64,000 nucleotides of DNA from contig NZ_JAPKNJ010000003.1 in assembly GCF_026343945.1 (NCBI RefSeq), positions 62,001 to 126,000 on the forward strand, read 5' to 3'. Below the pieces are notes generated by a model. That model searched no databases. It was not told where the DNA came from and saw only the letters and a list, made by a program, of their open reading frames with translations. The position numbers were made by a program, and so were the translations under genes. Origin of the DNA: Kaistia algarum. Lineage in GTDB: Bacteria > Pseudomonadota > Alphaproteobacteria > Rhizobiales > Kaistiaceae. Below, piece after piece: positions 1 through 8,576 of the stretch (within the stretch, counting starts at the first letter, position 1; every line of letters begins with the position of its first letter).

Positions 1-1
1 T

Positions 2-1831
2 GCGGTCGCTATCGGCCTTGGCGTAGCCAGCCATGTTCCGGCGGGCATCGGCGTGTTCGAGGCGGTGATCGTCGCCGTCATCGGACGCACGGCCTCGATC
101 GACGAAGTTCTCTCGGCTCTCTTCCTCTATCGCCTGATCTATTACGGGCTGCCCCTGCTGACCGCGAGCGGCGTCGTCTCGGTGCTTGAACTGAGCCGCG
201 CCACGGCGGGGACGCAGGCCTCCCGCGTGCTCAAAGCCGGCGCGCGCCTGTCGCCGCGCGTCCTATCCGCGCTGACGCTGCTGATGGGCGCCGTCCTGAT
301 ATTCTCCGGCGTGACGCCGGCAGCCGATTCGCGGCTCGATATCTTGTCGCAGATCCTGCCGCTTCCGATCGTCGAAGGTGCGCATTTCATCGAGAGCGTG
401 CTGGGCCTGGGCCTTATCGTCATTGCCCGCGGCCTGGCGCATCGCCTCGACGGCGCATGGTGGGCGGCGGTGATCTCGGTTGGCCTGGCGGCCGTCCTAT
501 CGCTGTTGAAGGCGCTCGCGATCTCGGAATCGATCGCGCTATCGCTGCTGTTCCTGGCGCTGCTGGCGACACGTCGCGAATTCACCCGTCCCGCGTCGCT
601 CCTGCATCAGACGCTCTCGCCGGGCTGGTACCTCGCCATCGCCACCGTGGTCATCAGCGCGATCGCGGTGCTGTTCTTCGTCTATAGCGACGTCGACTAT
701 TCGCGGAAGCTCTGGTGGCAGTTCGAGTTCTCGGAGGAGGCGCCGCGCAGCCTGCGGGCCATTCTGGGCGTCGTCATCGCCGCCGGCTCGCTCGGCGTCT
801 GGTCGCTGCTGCGTCCCTCGAAGGGCAAGACCGGCCTGCCGACGACACAAGAAATCACACTTGCGACCGAGATTCTGCTCGATCAGGCGCATCCAGACGC
901 CAATCTGGTTCGCCTCGGCGACAAGACGCTTCTGTTCTCGGAAGACCGTAAGGCCTTCATCATGTTCGGCCGGCAGGCCCATTCCTGGGTGGCGCTGTTC
1001 GATCCGGTCGGGCCGCGTTCCTCCTGGTCCGGGCTCGTCTGGCAATTCGTCGAAATGGCGCATGCGGCCGGCGGCCGGGCGGTGTTTTATCAGGTTCAGC
1101 CCCAGAACCTCGCCTTCTATGCCGATGCAGGCCTGCAGGCCTTCAAATTGGGGGAGGCGGCGCATGTCGATCTCGCAGCATTCGACTTGAAGGGCGGCAA
1201 GCGGGCCAGCCTGCGTCATGCCTTCAACCGGGCGCAGCGCGACGGGTTGACCTTCCAACTGCTGTCTCCCGCCGAGGTCGTCGAAGAGATGGACGCGCTG
1301 CAGGCCGTTTCCAATCTCTGGCTGGCCGAGCGCAAGGCGCGGGAGAAGCGCTTCTCGATCGGTGCCTTCCAGCGCGACTATGTCGCGACCCATCCGGTCG
1401 CGGTCGTTCGCCTCGAGGGACGCATCATGGCGTTCGCGACGGTCATGACCACGAACCTTCGCAGCGAGGCGACGGTCGATCTCATGCGTTGTACGCCGGA
1501 CGCGCCGGGCGGGACGATGGAGTTCCTCTTCACCGCGCTGCTGTTCCATCTGAAGGGCGATGGCTATCGCACTTTCGATCTCGGCATGGCGCCGCTGTCC
1601 GGGCTCTACGAGAGCCCCGCCGCCCCGTTCTGGCACAAGCTGGCCCGCGCCGTCGTCGATCATGGCGAGCACTTCTACAATTTCACCGGGCTCCGGGCCT
1701 TCAAGGCCAAGTTCCAGCCCGAATGGCAACCTCGCTACATGGCCGTTTCAGGCGGCGCCAGCCCGGTTCTGGCGCTGGCCGATGTCACGGTACTGATCAG
1801 CGGCGGTCTCAAGGGAGTAGTTGGGAAATGA
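2..1831 (+). CDS. mprF: MprF/LpiA-type phosphatidylglycerol lysyltransferase, 5'-truncated by window edge
   Basis: The reading frame is open from base 2, so the start lies upstream of the window; 609 residues are visible. The visible N-terminal third is hydrophobic with many membrane segments and begins inside the flippase part (motif SHVPAGIGVFEA). The C-terminal half, from about residue 290, is a soluble DUF2156-type aminoacyl-transferase domain (GNAT-like fold; motifs GRQAHSWVALFDPVG and FDLGMAPLSGL). In this family lysine from lysyl-tRNA is put on phosphatidylglycerol and the product is flipped, lowering surface charge and giving acid and cationic-peptide tolerance. The stop overlaps the start of acvB by 4 bp (ATGA), the lpiA-acvB arrangement known from Rhizobium and Agrobacterium. 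The flippase/synthetase assignment is firm; the exact amino acid transferred is inferred. Confidence 0.9.
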   Translation, partial: AVAIGLGVASHVPAGIGVFEAVIVAVIGRTASIDEVLSALFLYRLIYYGLPLLTASGVVSVLELSRATAGTQASRVLKAGARLSPRVLSALTLLMGAVLIFSGVTPAADSRLDILSQILPLPIVEGAHFIESVLGLGLIVIARGLAHRLDGAWWAAVISVGLAAVLSLLKALAISESIALSLLFLALLATRREFTRPASLLHQTLSPGWYLAIATVVISAIAVLFFVYSDVDYSRKLWWQFEFSEEAPRSLRAILGVVIAAGSLGVWSLLRPSKGKTGLPTTQEITLATEILLDQAHPDANLVRLGDKTLLFSEDRKAFIMFGRQAHSWVALFDPVGPRSSWSGLVWQFVEMAHAAGGRAVFYQVQPQNLAFYADAGLQAFKLGEAAHVDLAAFDLKGGKRASLRHAFNRAQRDGLTFQLLSPAEVVEEMDALQAVSNLWLAERKAREKRFSIGAFQRDYVATHPVAVVRLEGRIMAFATVMTTNLRSEATVDLMRCTPDAPGGTMEFLFTALLFHLKGDGYRTFDLGMAPLSGLYESPAAPFWHKLARAVVDHGEHFYNFTGLRAFKAKFQPEWQPRYMAVSGGASPVLALADVTVLISGGLKGVVGK

Positions 1832-3243
1832 AAATGAAACTGGCCGCCATTTTCCTGGCGAGCTGCGTCGCCCTGCCGGCTATCGCTGATACCCCGGCTC
1901 CGGCTCCCATTGATCATTTCACGCCTGGCACCGTCACGACAGCGGATGCCGGCTTCCTTGGCAAGCCGAAAGTCTACCTGCCGACCGGCACGGTCACTGG
2001 AGCGGTGTTCCTGTTCTCGGATGCCAACGGCTGGGGAGCCGAAGAGGAGGCGGCCGCCGTCAAGATGCAGGGCGAAGGTGCGGCAGTCGTCGGCGTCGAT
2101 ACGGTGACGATGTTCGCCGCCCTTGAGCAGAACAAGACGGATGATTGCGTCTATCTCGTTTCAGACATCGAGGATCTGAGCCACCGGATCCAGCGCGGCC
2201 TCGGAACGCCCAACTACTTCTCGCCGATCGTTGCCGGTGTTGGTACGGCTGGCGCGCTGGGCCTTGCCATCGCGGCGGAAACTCCGGATGCGACCATGGG
2301 CCATACGGTCTCCATCGATCCGACCCTTGCCGTGCCGCTCCTCAAGCCGATCTGCACCGATGCCCCGCATGTGGCGGCCAATGGGGGTACGGTCTATGGC
2401 CTTGCCCAGGGCGATCTGACCAATCCGGTCGATGTCTACTTCACCTCCGCCGGGGCGCAGGATTCGAAAGACCATGTCGCGCTGCTGCAATCCCAGGGCT
2501 TCGCGATCAAGACCAAGGATGTCGACACCACGCCGTTCGACGCCCTCCAGGCTCGTCTCGACAAATTGCTGGCTCCGCCCACGGACGACAATCCGTTGGC
2601 CGACCTGCCGCTCGTTTCGCTGCCGGCCAAGCCGACCCACGGCACGATGGCTATCGTGTATTCCGGCGACGGCGGCTGGCGCGATCTGGACAAGTCGATC
2701 GGCGACGTCTTCCAGAAGGAGGGTGTCCCCACCATCGGCGTCGACTCGCTGCGTTACTTCTGGTCCAAGAAGACCCCAGAGCAGACCTCGGCCGATCTGG
2801 CGCGCATCATCAGCGTCTATTCCGAGCTGTGGGGCGTCAACCGGGTGATCCTCGTCGGCTATTCCTTCGGCGCCGACATGCTGCCGGCCGCCTATAATGG
2901 CCTGCCGATCGTCGAGAAGGCCCAGGTCGCGCAGATGTCGCTGCTCGGGCTTTCGGAGCAGGTCGATTATGAGATCTCGGTCGGCGGCTTCCTTGGCACG
3001 AGTTCGGGCGACGGCGCGACGCTGCCCGAATTCGCCAAGATCAAGCCGGCTCTCGTCCAGTGTGTCTATGGCGAAGAGGAAGACGACAGCGCCTGCCTCA
3101 AGCTGCAGAACACCGGCATCGAGATGATCAAGACGACCGGTGGCCATCATTTCGATGGCGACTATGAAGGGCTCGCGAACAAGATCCTCGACGGCCTGAA
3201 GCGGCGCGTCGCGCATACGGGTTATCCATTGGCGGAAAAATAA
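1828..3243 (+). CDS. acvB: AcvB-type periplasmic virulence/acid-tolerance protein (lysyl-PG hydrolase family)
   Basis: A 471-residue protein starting at the ATG that overlaps the mprF stop, with an upstream AAGGGAG. It has a signal peptide (cleavage expected near residue 21, AIADTPAP). Two VirJ-like alpha/beta-hydrolase domains are in tandem: residues about 25-245 (degenerate) and about 255-471 (catalytic-looking). The second carries the nucleophile elbow GYSFGADMLP with Ser346 and the conserved GGHHFDGDY near the end. Studied AcvB proteins hydrolyse lysyl-phosphatidylglycerol in the periplasm, opposing MprF/LpiA, and affect acid tolerance and Agrobacterium virulence. Translational coupling to mprF fits that opposing pair. 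Function here is by family and context. Confidence 0.88.
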   Translation: MKMKLAAIFLASCVALPAIADTPAPAPIDHFTPGTVTTADAGFLGKPKVYLPTGTVTGAVFLFSDANGWGAEEEAAAVKMQGEGAAVVGVDTVTMFAALEQNKTDDCVYLVSDIEDLSHRIQRGLGTPNYFSPIVAGVGTAGALGLAIAAETPDATMGHTVSIDPTLAVPLLKPICTDAPHVAANGGTVYGLAQGDLTNPVDVYFTSAGAQDSKDHVALLQSQGFAIKTKDVDTTPFDALQARLDKLLAPPTDDNPLADLPLVSLPAKPTHGTMAIVYSGDGGWRDLDKSIGDVFQKEGVPTIGVDSLRYFWSKKTPEQTSADLARIISVYSELWGVNRVILVGYSFGADMLPAAYNGLPIVEKAQVAQMSLLGLSEQVDYEISVGGFLGTSSGDGATLPEFAKIKPALVQCVYGEEEDDSACLKLQNTGIEMIKTTGGHHFDGDYEGLANKILDGLKRRVAHTGYPLAEK

Positions 3244-3252
3244 CGGTCGCCG

Positions 3253-3269
3253 GCCGGGGACCGGCTTTT
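3253..3269 (+). terminator. Candidate intrinsic terminator after acvB
   Basis: GCCGG, loop GGA, CCGGC, then TTTT, ten bases after the acvB stop. The short stem is enclosed by an outer GTCGCCGG/CCGGCGAC pairing (3246-3253 with 3271-3278). This suggests the following virJ-like gene is transcribed at least partly on its own. Confidence 0.5.
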
Positions 3270-3404
3270 CCCGGCGACTTGGCGGCTCGGGTCGTACGAA
3301 GAAGCGTCGGCGACGGACGAGGGCGCCCTCATCCGTCATTCGGCCACTGCGGAAATCCGCCGGCTCGTTTTATCCTGGTCCGCCATGGGGCATGGCGTTC
3401 AAAC

Positions 3405-4130
3405 ATGGCTTTGGCGCGGAATCTCTCTGCGATCGTGCTGGCGATTGGTTGCGGCATCCTCTTGCGCGCTGATGCCCGCCACGCCTTGCCGGATTTACCG
3501 ATCATCGTGATGCCGGTGCAGTCCCCGCGCAATACGATGGCGGTAGTCTATTCCGGTGATGGCGGCTGGCGAGATCTAGACCGGTCGATCGCCGGCATCT
3601 TTCAAAAGCGGGGCGTGCCGACCGTCGGAATCGATTCGCTGCACTATTTCTGGTCCAAAAAGACCCGCAAGCGCACCTCGGCCGATCTCGCGCGTATCAT
3701 CGATCATTATTCCGGGCGATGGGGTGCGACTCGGGTCGTTCTCGTCGGTTATTCCTTCGGGGCGGACGTGCTGCCGGCTGCCTATGATCAGCTTCCGGCC
3801 AAGGAGAAGGCGAAGGTGGCGGAGATTTCCCTCTTGGGGCTGTCCGACCGGGCCGATTATGAAATCTCCGCGCGGGGCTTTCTCGGGCTTTCAGGCGATG
3901 TAGCGACACTGCCGGATATCTCGAAAATCCCGCCTTTGCTGGTCCAGTGCTTCTATGGCTCGGGCGAGGGCGACAGCGCCTGCTCGCGCCTGAAGGGGAG
4001 CGGCGTTGACGTTATCGAGACGGCGGGAGGCCATCATTTCGATGGTAACTACGAAGCATTGGCGATGCGCATCCTGGATGGCCTCGATCGACGGGTGGCC
4101 ACGGCGCACTTTCCGGTCGCCGCCAGGTGA
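3405..4130 (+). CDS. VirJ-like single-domain alpha/beta hydrolase, paralog of the AcvB C-terminal domain
   Basis: A 241-residue protein; ATG at 3405 is chosen because it is followed directly by a signal-peptide-like stretch (LSAIVLAIGCGILLRADA), whereas the frame upstream looks non-coding. The body matches the C-terminal domain of AcvB almost throughout: VYSGDGGWRDLD, FWSKKT, the nucleophile elbow GYSFGADVLP (Ser117), and GGHHFDGNYEAL near the end. It therefore corresponds to VirJ, the single-domain AcvB homologue known from Ti plasmids, but sits beside chromosomal acvB. A periplasmic lipid hydrolase role is inferred from AcvB. It lacks the first AcvB domain completely rather than being a broken copy. 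Confidence 0.8.
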   Translation: MALARNLSAIVLAIGCGILLRADARHALPDLPIIVMPVQSPRNTMAVVYSGDGGWRDLDRSIAGIFQKRGVPTVGIDSLHYFWSKKTRKRTSADLARIIDHYSGRWGATRVVLVGYSFGADVLPAAYDQLPAKEKAKVAEISLLGLSDRADYEISARGFLGLSGDVATLPDISKIPPLLVQCFYGSGEGDSACSRLKGSGVDVIETAGGHHFDGNYEALAMRILDGLDRRVATAHFPVAAR

Positions 4131-4210
4131 GACAGGCGGCGGCCCCGCTGATTGACGCGCTGCGTTGCAGTGCAGCATAAACGGCAGGTCGATGCTTGCC
4201 AGGAGTCGCC

Positions 4211-5260
4211 GTGAACGAAGCCGATCTCAAGGGTGTCACGGGGGGCGTTCGATCGCGTTCGCAGCCGAGAGGTGTCGTGATCTCGCATCTGCTGACCATG
4301 ACCCGGTTCGGTTTCGACGCCATCGTGCTCGCCGCCCTCGTTTGTGTCGTGGCGGGCTATTTCGGTGCGACAGCGTGGCTGCTCGACATGGTAACGTTCT
4401 TCCGTCCGCATGTCGCGGCGCTGGCGCTCGGCTTGCTATTGCTGGCGCTATTGTCGCGGAGCCGGCCGCGAATGGTCGTCGGCGCGCTTGTCTTCGCGGC
4501 GGCCGCCTATCCGCTGATCGTGCCGTCCACTCCGATGGCAGATCCGGCGAAGATCGGTAACTTCCGGGTCCTCAGCACGAACATCATGGGTGGCGACAAT
4601 GCCGATACCGAAGGGTATCGGCGACTGGTCGAGGCCGTTACGCCCGATGTTGTCGTGGCTCAGGAGGTTGTGCCGGAATGGCGACAAACGCTGAAGGGCC
4701 TCGCCGGCTATCCCTATTTCGCGGGCCCGGAATTTCGCGATGGAGAGAGTTCGGTGATGGTAGCCAGCCGCTATCCGATCCGCGCGTCGCGGCTATACTG
4801 GCGCGATCATCCCCAGCAGGATGCGGCGCTGGGCGCCATACCTCTGCGCGTCGAGATCCTCCGCCCCGGTGCGCAGCGCCCTCTCATCGTCTATGCCATA
4901 CACCCGCCCACGCCGCGCTCCTACGTCGCGTGGAAGGCGCGCAACGTCTATCTCGACGAGATCGCCGCTCATGTCGCCGACGATTTGAAGGGCTCCGATG
5001 TTATCGTCGTCGGCGACTGGAACACGCCCTACTGGTCGCCGTTCTTTTCGAAGATGCTGGCCAAGGCCGGGCTTCGCGCCAGCGAGGGGGCATGGCCGGC
5101 GCCAACGCGTATCTTCCGTGAGTTCGGGGCACCGGATTTTCTCGGCTCGCCGATCGACCATGTCGAGGTATCGCCTTCGATCGGCGTCGTCGGGTTGAAG
5201 ATCGGCGATGAATTCGGGTCGGACCATTTGCCGGTCATCGCCGATCTCGCCGTGCCGTAG
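4211..5260 (+). CDS. Membrane-anchored endonuclease/exonuclease/phosphatase (EEP) family protein
   Basis: 349 residues from GTG 4211, chosen because AGGAG lies at 4201-4205; a TTG at 4196 is in frame but overlaps that site. About three hydrophobic segments occupy residues 30-110. The EEP domain follows, with FRVLSTNIMGG, VVVAQEV (the metal-binding Glu position), VVGDWNTPYWSPFF (Asp/Asn catalytic pair) and the closing GSDHLPVIADL (Asp-His). Members cut phosphodiesters in nucleic acids or act on phospholipids; the substrate cannot be told from sequence. The catalytic domain is expected on the periplasmic or cytoplasmic face depending on topology. It is 80 bp downstream of the virJ-like gene and could be co-transcribed. 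Confidence 0.8.
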   Translation: MNEADLKGVTGGVRSRSQPRGVVISHLLTMTRFGFDAIVLAALVCVVAGYFGATAWLLDMVTFFRPHVAALALGLLLLALLSRSRPRMVVGALVFAAAAYPLIVPSTPMADPAKIGNFRVLSTNIMGGDNADTEGYRRLVEAVTPDVVVAQEVVPEWRQTLKGLAGYPYFAGPEFRDGESSVMVASRYPIRASRLYWRDHPQQDAALGAIPLRVEILRPGAQRPLIVYAIHPPTPRSYVAWKARNVYLDEIAAHVADDLKGSDVIVVGDWNTPYWSPFFSKMLAKAGLRASEGAWPAPTRIFREFGAPDFLGSPIDHVEVSPSIGVVGLKIGDEFGSDHLPVIADLAVP

Positions 5261-5274
5261 CCTCGTTTTCGGCC

Positions 5275-7164
5275 TTACCAGCCCGATCCCCCGCCACCGC
5301 CGCCGCCCCCTCCTGAAGAGCCGCCGCCGCTGGATCCCGAGCTCGATCCCGGCGCGGTGGAAGCGGAGGCGACGGTCTGCGAAAGGCTGGAGCCGAGCTG
5401 CTCGACGAGGCTACCGACGTCGCGGTTGGAACTCGTTGCGTACCAATGTGCCACGGCCGCCGTTGCGCCGGCTGTCGCCAGGACGTCGGCAAATTTCGCC
5501 GCCCATGCGTTCTCGACATCGAGCGCCACCGCATAGGGCAGATAGCGCTCGAAGAGTTCGGGCGTCTTTTCCGGCGGGTGCAGGATGTCGAGACGGTGCT
5601 CTTCGGCGACGCCCAGATAGTGGCGGAAACCTTCGATCGCATCGCGAACCTTCTGCCCCTCGGGCGTCGGCGAGCGCATCCAGGAGAAGGCGGAAACGAG
5701 GACCGGGAGCAGCACGAACGGCAAAAGCAGGATGAGCGCATCGACGGGGCCGCGCATGGTTTCAAGATAGCCGACAATGCCGATGCCACCGAAGACGACC
5801 GCGAAGAGGCCCATGAACAGCCAGGTCGCAAGGCGGCCGAAGATCGATCCGCCGCTGCGGCCCTGATGAATAGCGATGCCAATGACGATGCCCGCCACGG
5901 ACGCGAAGGCGAGGCTGAAGGCGACGGCACCGGCTCGTTCCGCTCCCATGGAATAGAAGCTCGCAACGACCGTTAGCCCATAGACCCCCAGCGTAATGAC
6001 GACGCCCGCCGTGAGCCAGCCGGCGTTCCAGTGAAACACCGAGCCGGCATAGGCACTGGAGAGTCCCGATTGAAGCGCTGACTTCGCCGCGGAGAGGATC
6101 GCGTGGCTCGATTGCCGGAGCGGTACGGCGACACCGCGGCGGAAGAGGGCCGCCGCGGTGGCTTCCTCCTCCGCGGGCACTGCCTTGCCGCCCTGAAGCA
6201 TCGACAGGGTCAGCAGCTTTCCGGTTTCGCTGAGCTTGAGCCGGCCATGGACGCCGAGATCGAGGATCGCGGCGGTGAAGGTTCGGTCGTCGAAATCCAT
6301 CCGCGCGATATAGCGTGTCGCAGCGGCGGAGAGCCCGTCCGGCGGCGAGAACAGCGGGACCATCGTGCCGCGCGGCGGATCGCGTCCGACGACGTGCCAG
6401 GCGTGCACGAAATAGAAAATGCCGAGCAGCGTTCCGATCGTTGCGACAAGGGCACCCAGATTATCCTCGATCCACCAGAACGCCCGCTGCCCGCCGCTCG
6501 GCGGCGTGATGGCCCCACGCGCCCAGGCGGCGGCGACCGTGAGGCCGCTGCCGGGTGGGAGCGGCGCCGTGGTTTGGAAGACAATGCCGCCCGGTGTCTC
6601 GGAGGCGACCCGCGCATCCCTGCCGCGCGCGCCGGCGGGACCTGTGTAGAACGACTTTTGCAAGAACGGGATCGGATCCGGCAGCGTGATCCGGGCCTCG
6701 GCCACGTCGATCGGAAATGTCCAGTCCGTGCCGGTCGCGTTCCAGTAGAGCTCGTCATAATCAGCGAAGAAGCCGATCTGGCGGGTCGTGCGGTAGCGGA
6801 TGACATATTCGTGCAATCCGTAGGGCACCAATATGTCTGCCGAGCCGATACGAATGCGCACGCCATTGCCGAGTGATTCGATCGCGTAGGGTTCGGCCAC
6901 ACCGTCGCGTTGCACCGACTGGACGTCGAATCCGACCACGATCGATGCGCCGTTTCGGTCCTGGTACACGGTGGGAAAATCGCGCAGGATGCCGTGCCGG
7001 ACTTGGTCGCCCTCGGCGGTGATCCGGATCGTCTCGGCAACGTCCAGCGTGCCGTCGCGCTCGATGCGAACGTCGCTGACGAAGCGCTGGATGCGCTCTT
7101 CGGCCAGCGCCGGCGCGGTCCCGAAGACGATCAGAACGAAGAGGGCGAGGCGGCGCAGCATCAT
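5275..7164 (-). CDS. DUF2207 domain membrane protein
   Basis: A 629-residue protein with signal peptide (LFVLIVFGTAPALAEERIQRF), an N-terminal beta-rich extracytoplasmic DUF2207 domain to about residue 210, then several transmembrane helices (about 230-255 and clusters around 385-490), and a low-complexity Ser/Gly C-terminal tail ending GGGSGW. That tail is usual for this family. Function is unknown in the literature I know. The gene is 11 bp downstream of lemA, and the lemA-DUF2207 pair is widely conserved, so the two probably act together at the cell envelope. It converges on the EEP gene with a 14-bp gap. Confidence 0.85.
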   Translation of the reverse strand: MMLRRLALFVLIVFGTAPALAEERIQRFVSDVRIERDGTLDVAETIRITAEGDQVRHGILRDFPTVYQDRNGASIVVGFDVQSVQRDGVAEPYAIESLGNGVRIRIGSADILVPYGLHEYVIRYRTTRQIGFFADYDELYWNATGTDWTFPIDVAEARITLPDPIPFLQKSFYTGPAGARGRDARVASETPGGIVFQTTAPLPPGSGLTVAAAWARGAITPPSGGQRAFWWIEDNLGALVATIGTLLGIFYFVHAWHVVGRDPPRGTMVPLFSPPDGLSAAATRYIARMDFDDRTFTAAILDLGVHGRLKLSETGKLLTLSMLQGGKAVPAEEEATAAALFRRGVAVPLRQSSHAILSAAKSALQSGLSSAYAGSVFHWNAGWLTAGVVITLGVYGLTVVASFYSMGAERAGAVAFSLAFASVAGIVIGIAIHQGRSGGSIFGRLATWLFMGLFAVVFGGIGIVGYLETMRGPVDALILLLPFVLLPVLVSAFSWMRSPTPEGQKVRDAIEGFRHYLGVAEEHRLDILHPPEKTPELFERYLPYAVALDVENAWAAKFADVLATAGATAAVAHWYATSSNRDVGSLVEQLGSSLSQTVASASTAPGSSSGSSGGGSSGGGGGGGGGSGW

Positions 7165-7175
7165 CGCTTCCGCGC

Positions 7176-7730
7176 TCAGAACGAAACCTTGGGCGGGATT
7201 TGGGCGGCGGCTCGGTCCTCTATCTCGTAGAAGGGCTCGGCGTGGAAGCCGAGCGCGCCGGCGACGAGCACCGCCGGGAACGACTGCACCGCTGTGTTCA
7301 GATCGCGCACGGTGCCGTTGTAGTAGCGCCGCGCCATCTGCATCTGGTCCTCGACCTCGGCGAGCTGGGTCTGGAGCTCGCGGAAATTCGCATCGGCCTT
7401 CAGTTCCGGATAAGCCTCGGCGATCGCGATCAGCCGTCCGAGCGCCCCGCTGAGCGCCTGATCCGCCGCTGCCTGGGTGGTGACATCCTTCGCTCCCATC
7501 GAGGCTGCCCGCTTGGCGGCGACATCCTCGAAGATGCCCTTCTCATGCGCGGCGTAGCCCTTCACCGTCTCGACGAGATTGGGAATCAGATCGGCGCGGC
7601 GCTTCAACTGCACATCGATGCCGGACCAGCCCTCGTGCACGAGGTTCCGCTTGGCGACCAGGCCGTTGTAGAGCGTGATGGCATAGATCGCGACGACGAC
7701 GATGACGGCGAGAACGATCCAGATGGTCAT
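7176..7730 (-). CDS. lemA: LemA family protein
   Basis: 184 residues: one N-terminal membrane anchor (about residues 1-22), then the helical LemA domain with the typical YNGLVAKRNLVHEGWSGIDVQLKRR opening segment, LIPNLVETVKGYAAHEKG and YPELKADANF. AAGGGGAAG lies just upstream of the ATG. LemA proteins are envelope-anchored coiled helical proteins of unsettled role. It is first in a two-gene operon with the DUF2207 protein. Confidence 0.92.
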   Translation of the reverse strand: MTIWIVLAVIVVVAIYAITLYNGLVAKRNLVHEGWSGIDVQLKRRADLIPNLVETVKGYAAHEKGIFEDVAAKRAASMGAKDVTTQAAADQALSGALGRLIAIAEAYPELKADANFRELQTQLAEVEDQMQMARRYYNGTVRDLNTAVQSFPAVLVAGALGFHAEPFYEIEDRAAAQIPPKVSF

Positions 7731-8026
7731 GGCTTCCCCTTGTAGCTGCCGCTCAAACGATCCCCACTCTACGCCTTGCCGACTATGCGCGCTTGTTCCG
7801 TTGCTTCATGGCCGGTCCGATCACGATCAATCGAATTGCGATGCATTGCGGCATCGTTTAGCGGCCACACCTGACAGCGCATTTCGGCAGCAAGGCGGTC
7901 AACACCGGACGTTCGCGGCGTGACTATACCGCCGCGCCACGATCCGACTGTGAAGGGGCTCACAGGAAGCCCCGCGGAGCCGTCAAAGCAATGATCGGGC
8001 GACGGCCAAGATCGCTTCGAAACCAG
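7731..8026. other. Intergenic region between lemA and the HXXEE gene
   Basis: About 300 bp without a supported gene. Short open frames here have no homology I recognise and no ribosome binding site. A hairpin GGGGCT/AGCCCC lies at 7955-7973. The lemA promoter should be here, but I see no clear -35/-10 pair. Confidence 0.5.
7955..7973 (-). terminator. Weak hairpin downstream of the HXXEE gene
   Basis: GGGGCT, seven-base loop, AGCCCC, lying about 55 bp past the stop of the minus-strand HXXEE gene. It is followed by only two T on that strand, so it is a weak terminator candidate. Confidence 0.3.
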
Positions 8027-8497
8027 TCAGGACTGCTGGAAATAGCGATGCGATCTCAGCTTGATCAGCGTGATGGGAAGCGCCATGAGTGCCGCGCCGC
8101 CGAGGAATGAAGCGATGAGTAGGCCGGTGGTAAGCGAGCCTTCCCTGGAAGCCTGCACGAATGTGCCGATCGCCGTCGGATAAAAGAGGACAACAGCCGT
8201 CGCGACGCCCGGCGAATAGCGTCCCTTCGTCCAGATGACGGGAGCTACGTGAAAGAAGGTCGCGTTGATGAGCAGTAGGGCGGCGTAGACCAGCGGAATG
8301 AGCGGCACGGTCGAGGCAAGTTCGCCCTGCACGATGCCGAGCGCGATGACGGCGCCGTTGGTGACGGCGAAATCGGCCCAGGTCACGGGAAGCTTGACGA
8401 CGGCGCGGGCCCAGTCCCGCCAGTTCAGGAAATATTCCTCGCAGATGTGGATCGTATAGGCGCCCAGCGCCAGCCAGGCCCAATCGGAGAGCGACAT
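8027..8497 (-). CDS. HXXEE domain membrane protein
   Basis: 156 residues, mostly hydrophobic with about five membrane segments. Residues 17-21 are HICEE, the signature after which the HXXEE family is named; it lies at the end of the first helix, where His and Glu could bind a metal. No function is established for the family. A single gene, 80 bp downstream of the lytic transglycosylase gene on the same strand, so possibly co-transcribed with it. Confidence 0.85.
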   Translation of the reverse strand: MSLSDWAWLALGAYTIHICEEYFLNWRDWARAVVKLPVTWADFAVTNGAVIALGIVQGELASTVPLIPLVYAALLLINATFFHVAPVIWTKGRYSPGVATAVVLFYPTAIGTFVQASREGSLTTGLLIASFLGGAALMALPITLIKLRSHRYFQQS

Positions 8498-8576
8498 TCT
8501 CGACCCCTTCGGCTTTCACGCACCATGATGGCCGCGCCCGGGGCGAAGCGCAACCCGTGAGATCGAGAACGATCGC

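Noticed and set aside
539..1729. Long open frame antisense to mprF
   Set aside because: Arises from codon bias at high GC opposite a clear MprF coding frame; Arg/Gln-rich translation with no fold-like pattern or ribosome binding site.
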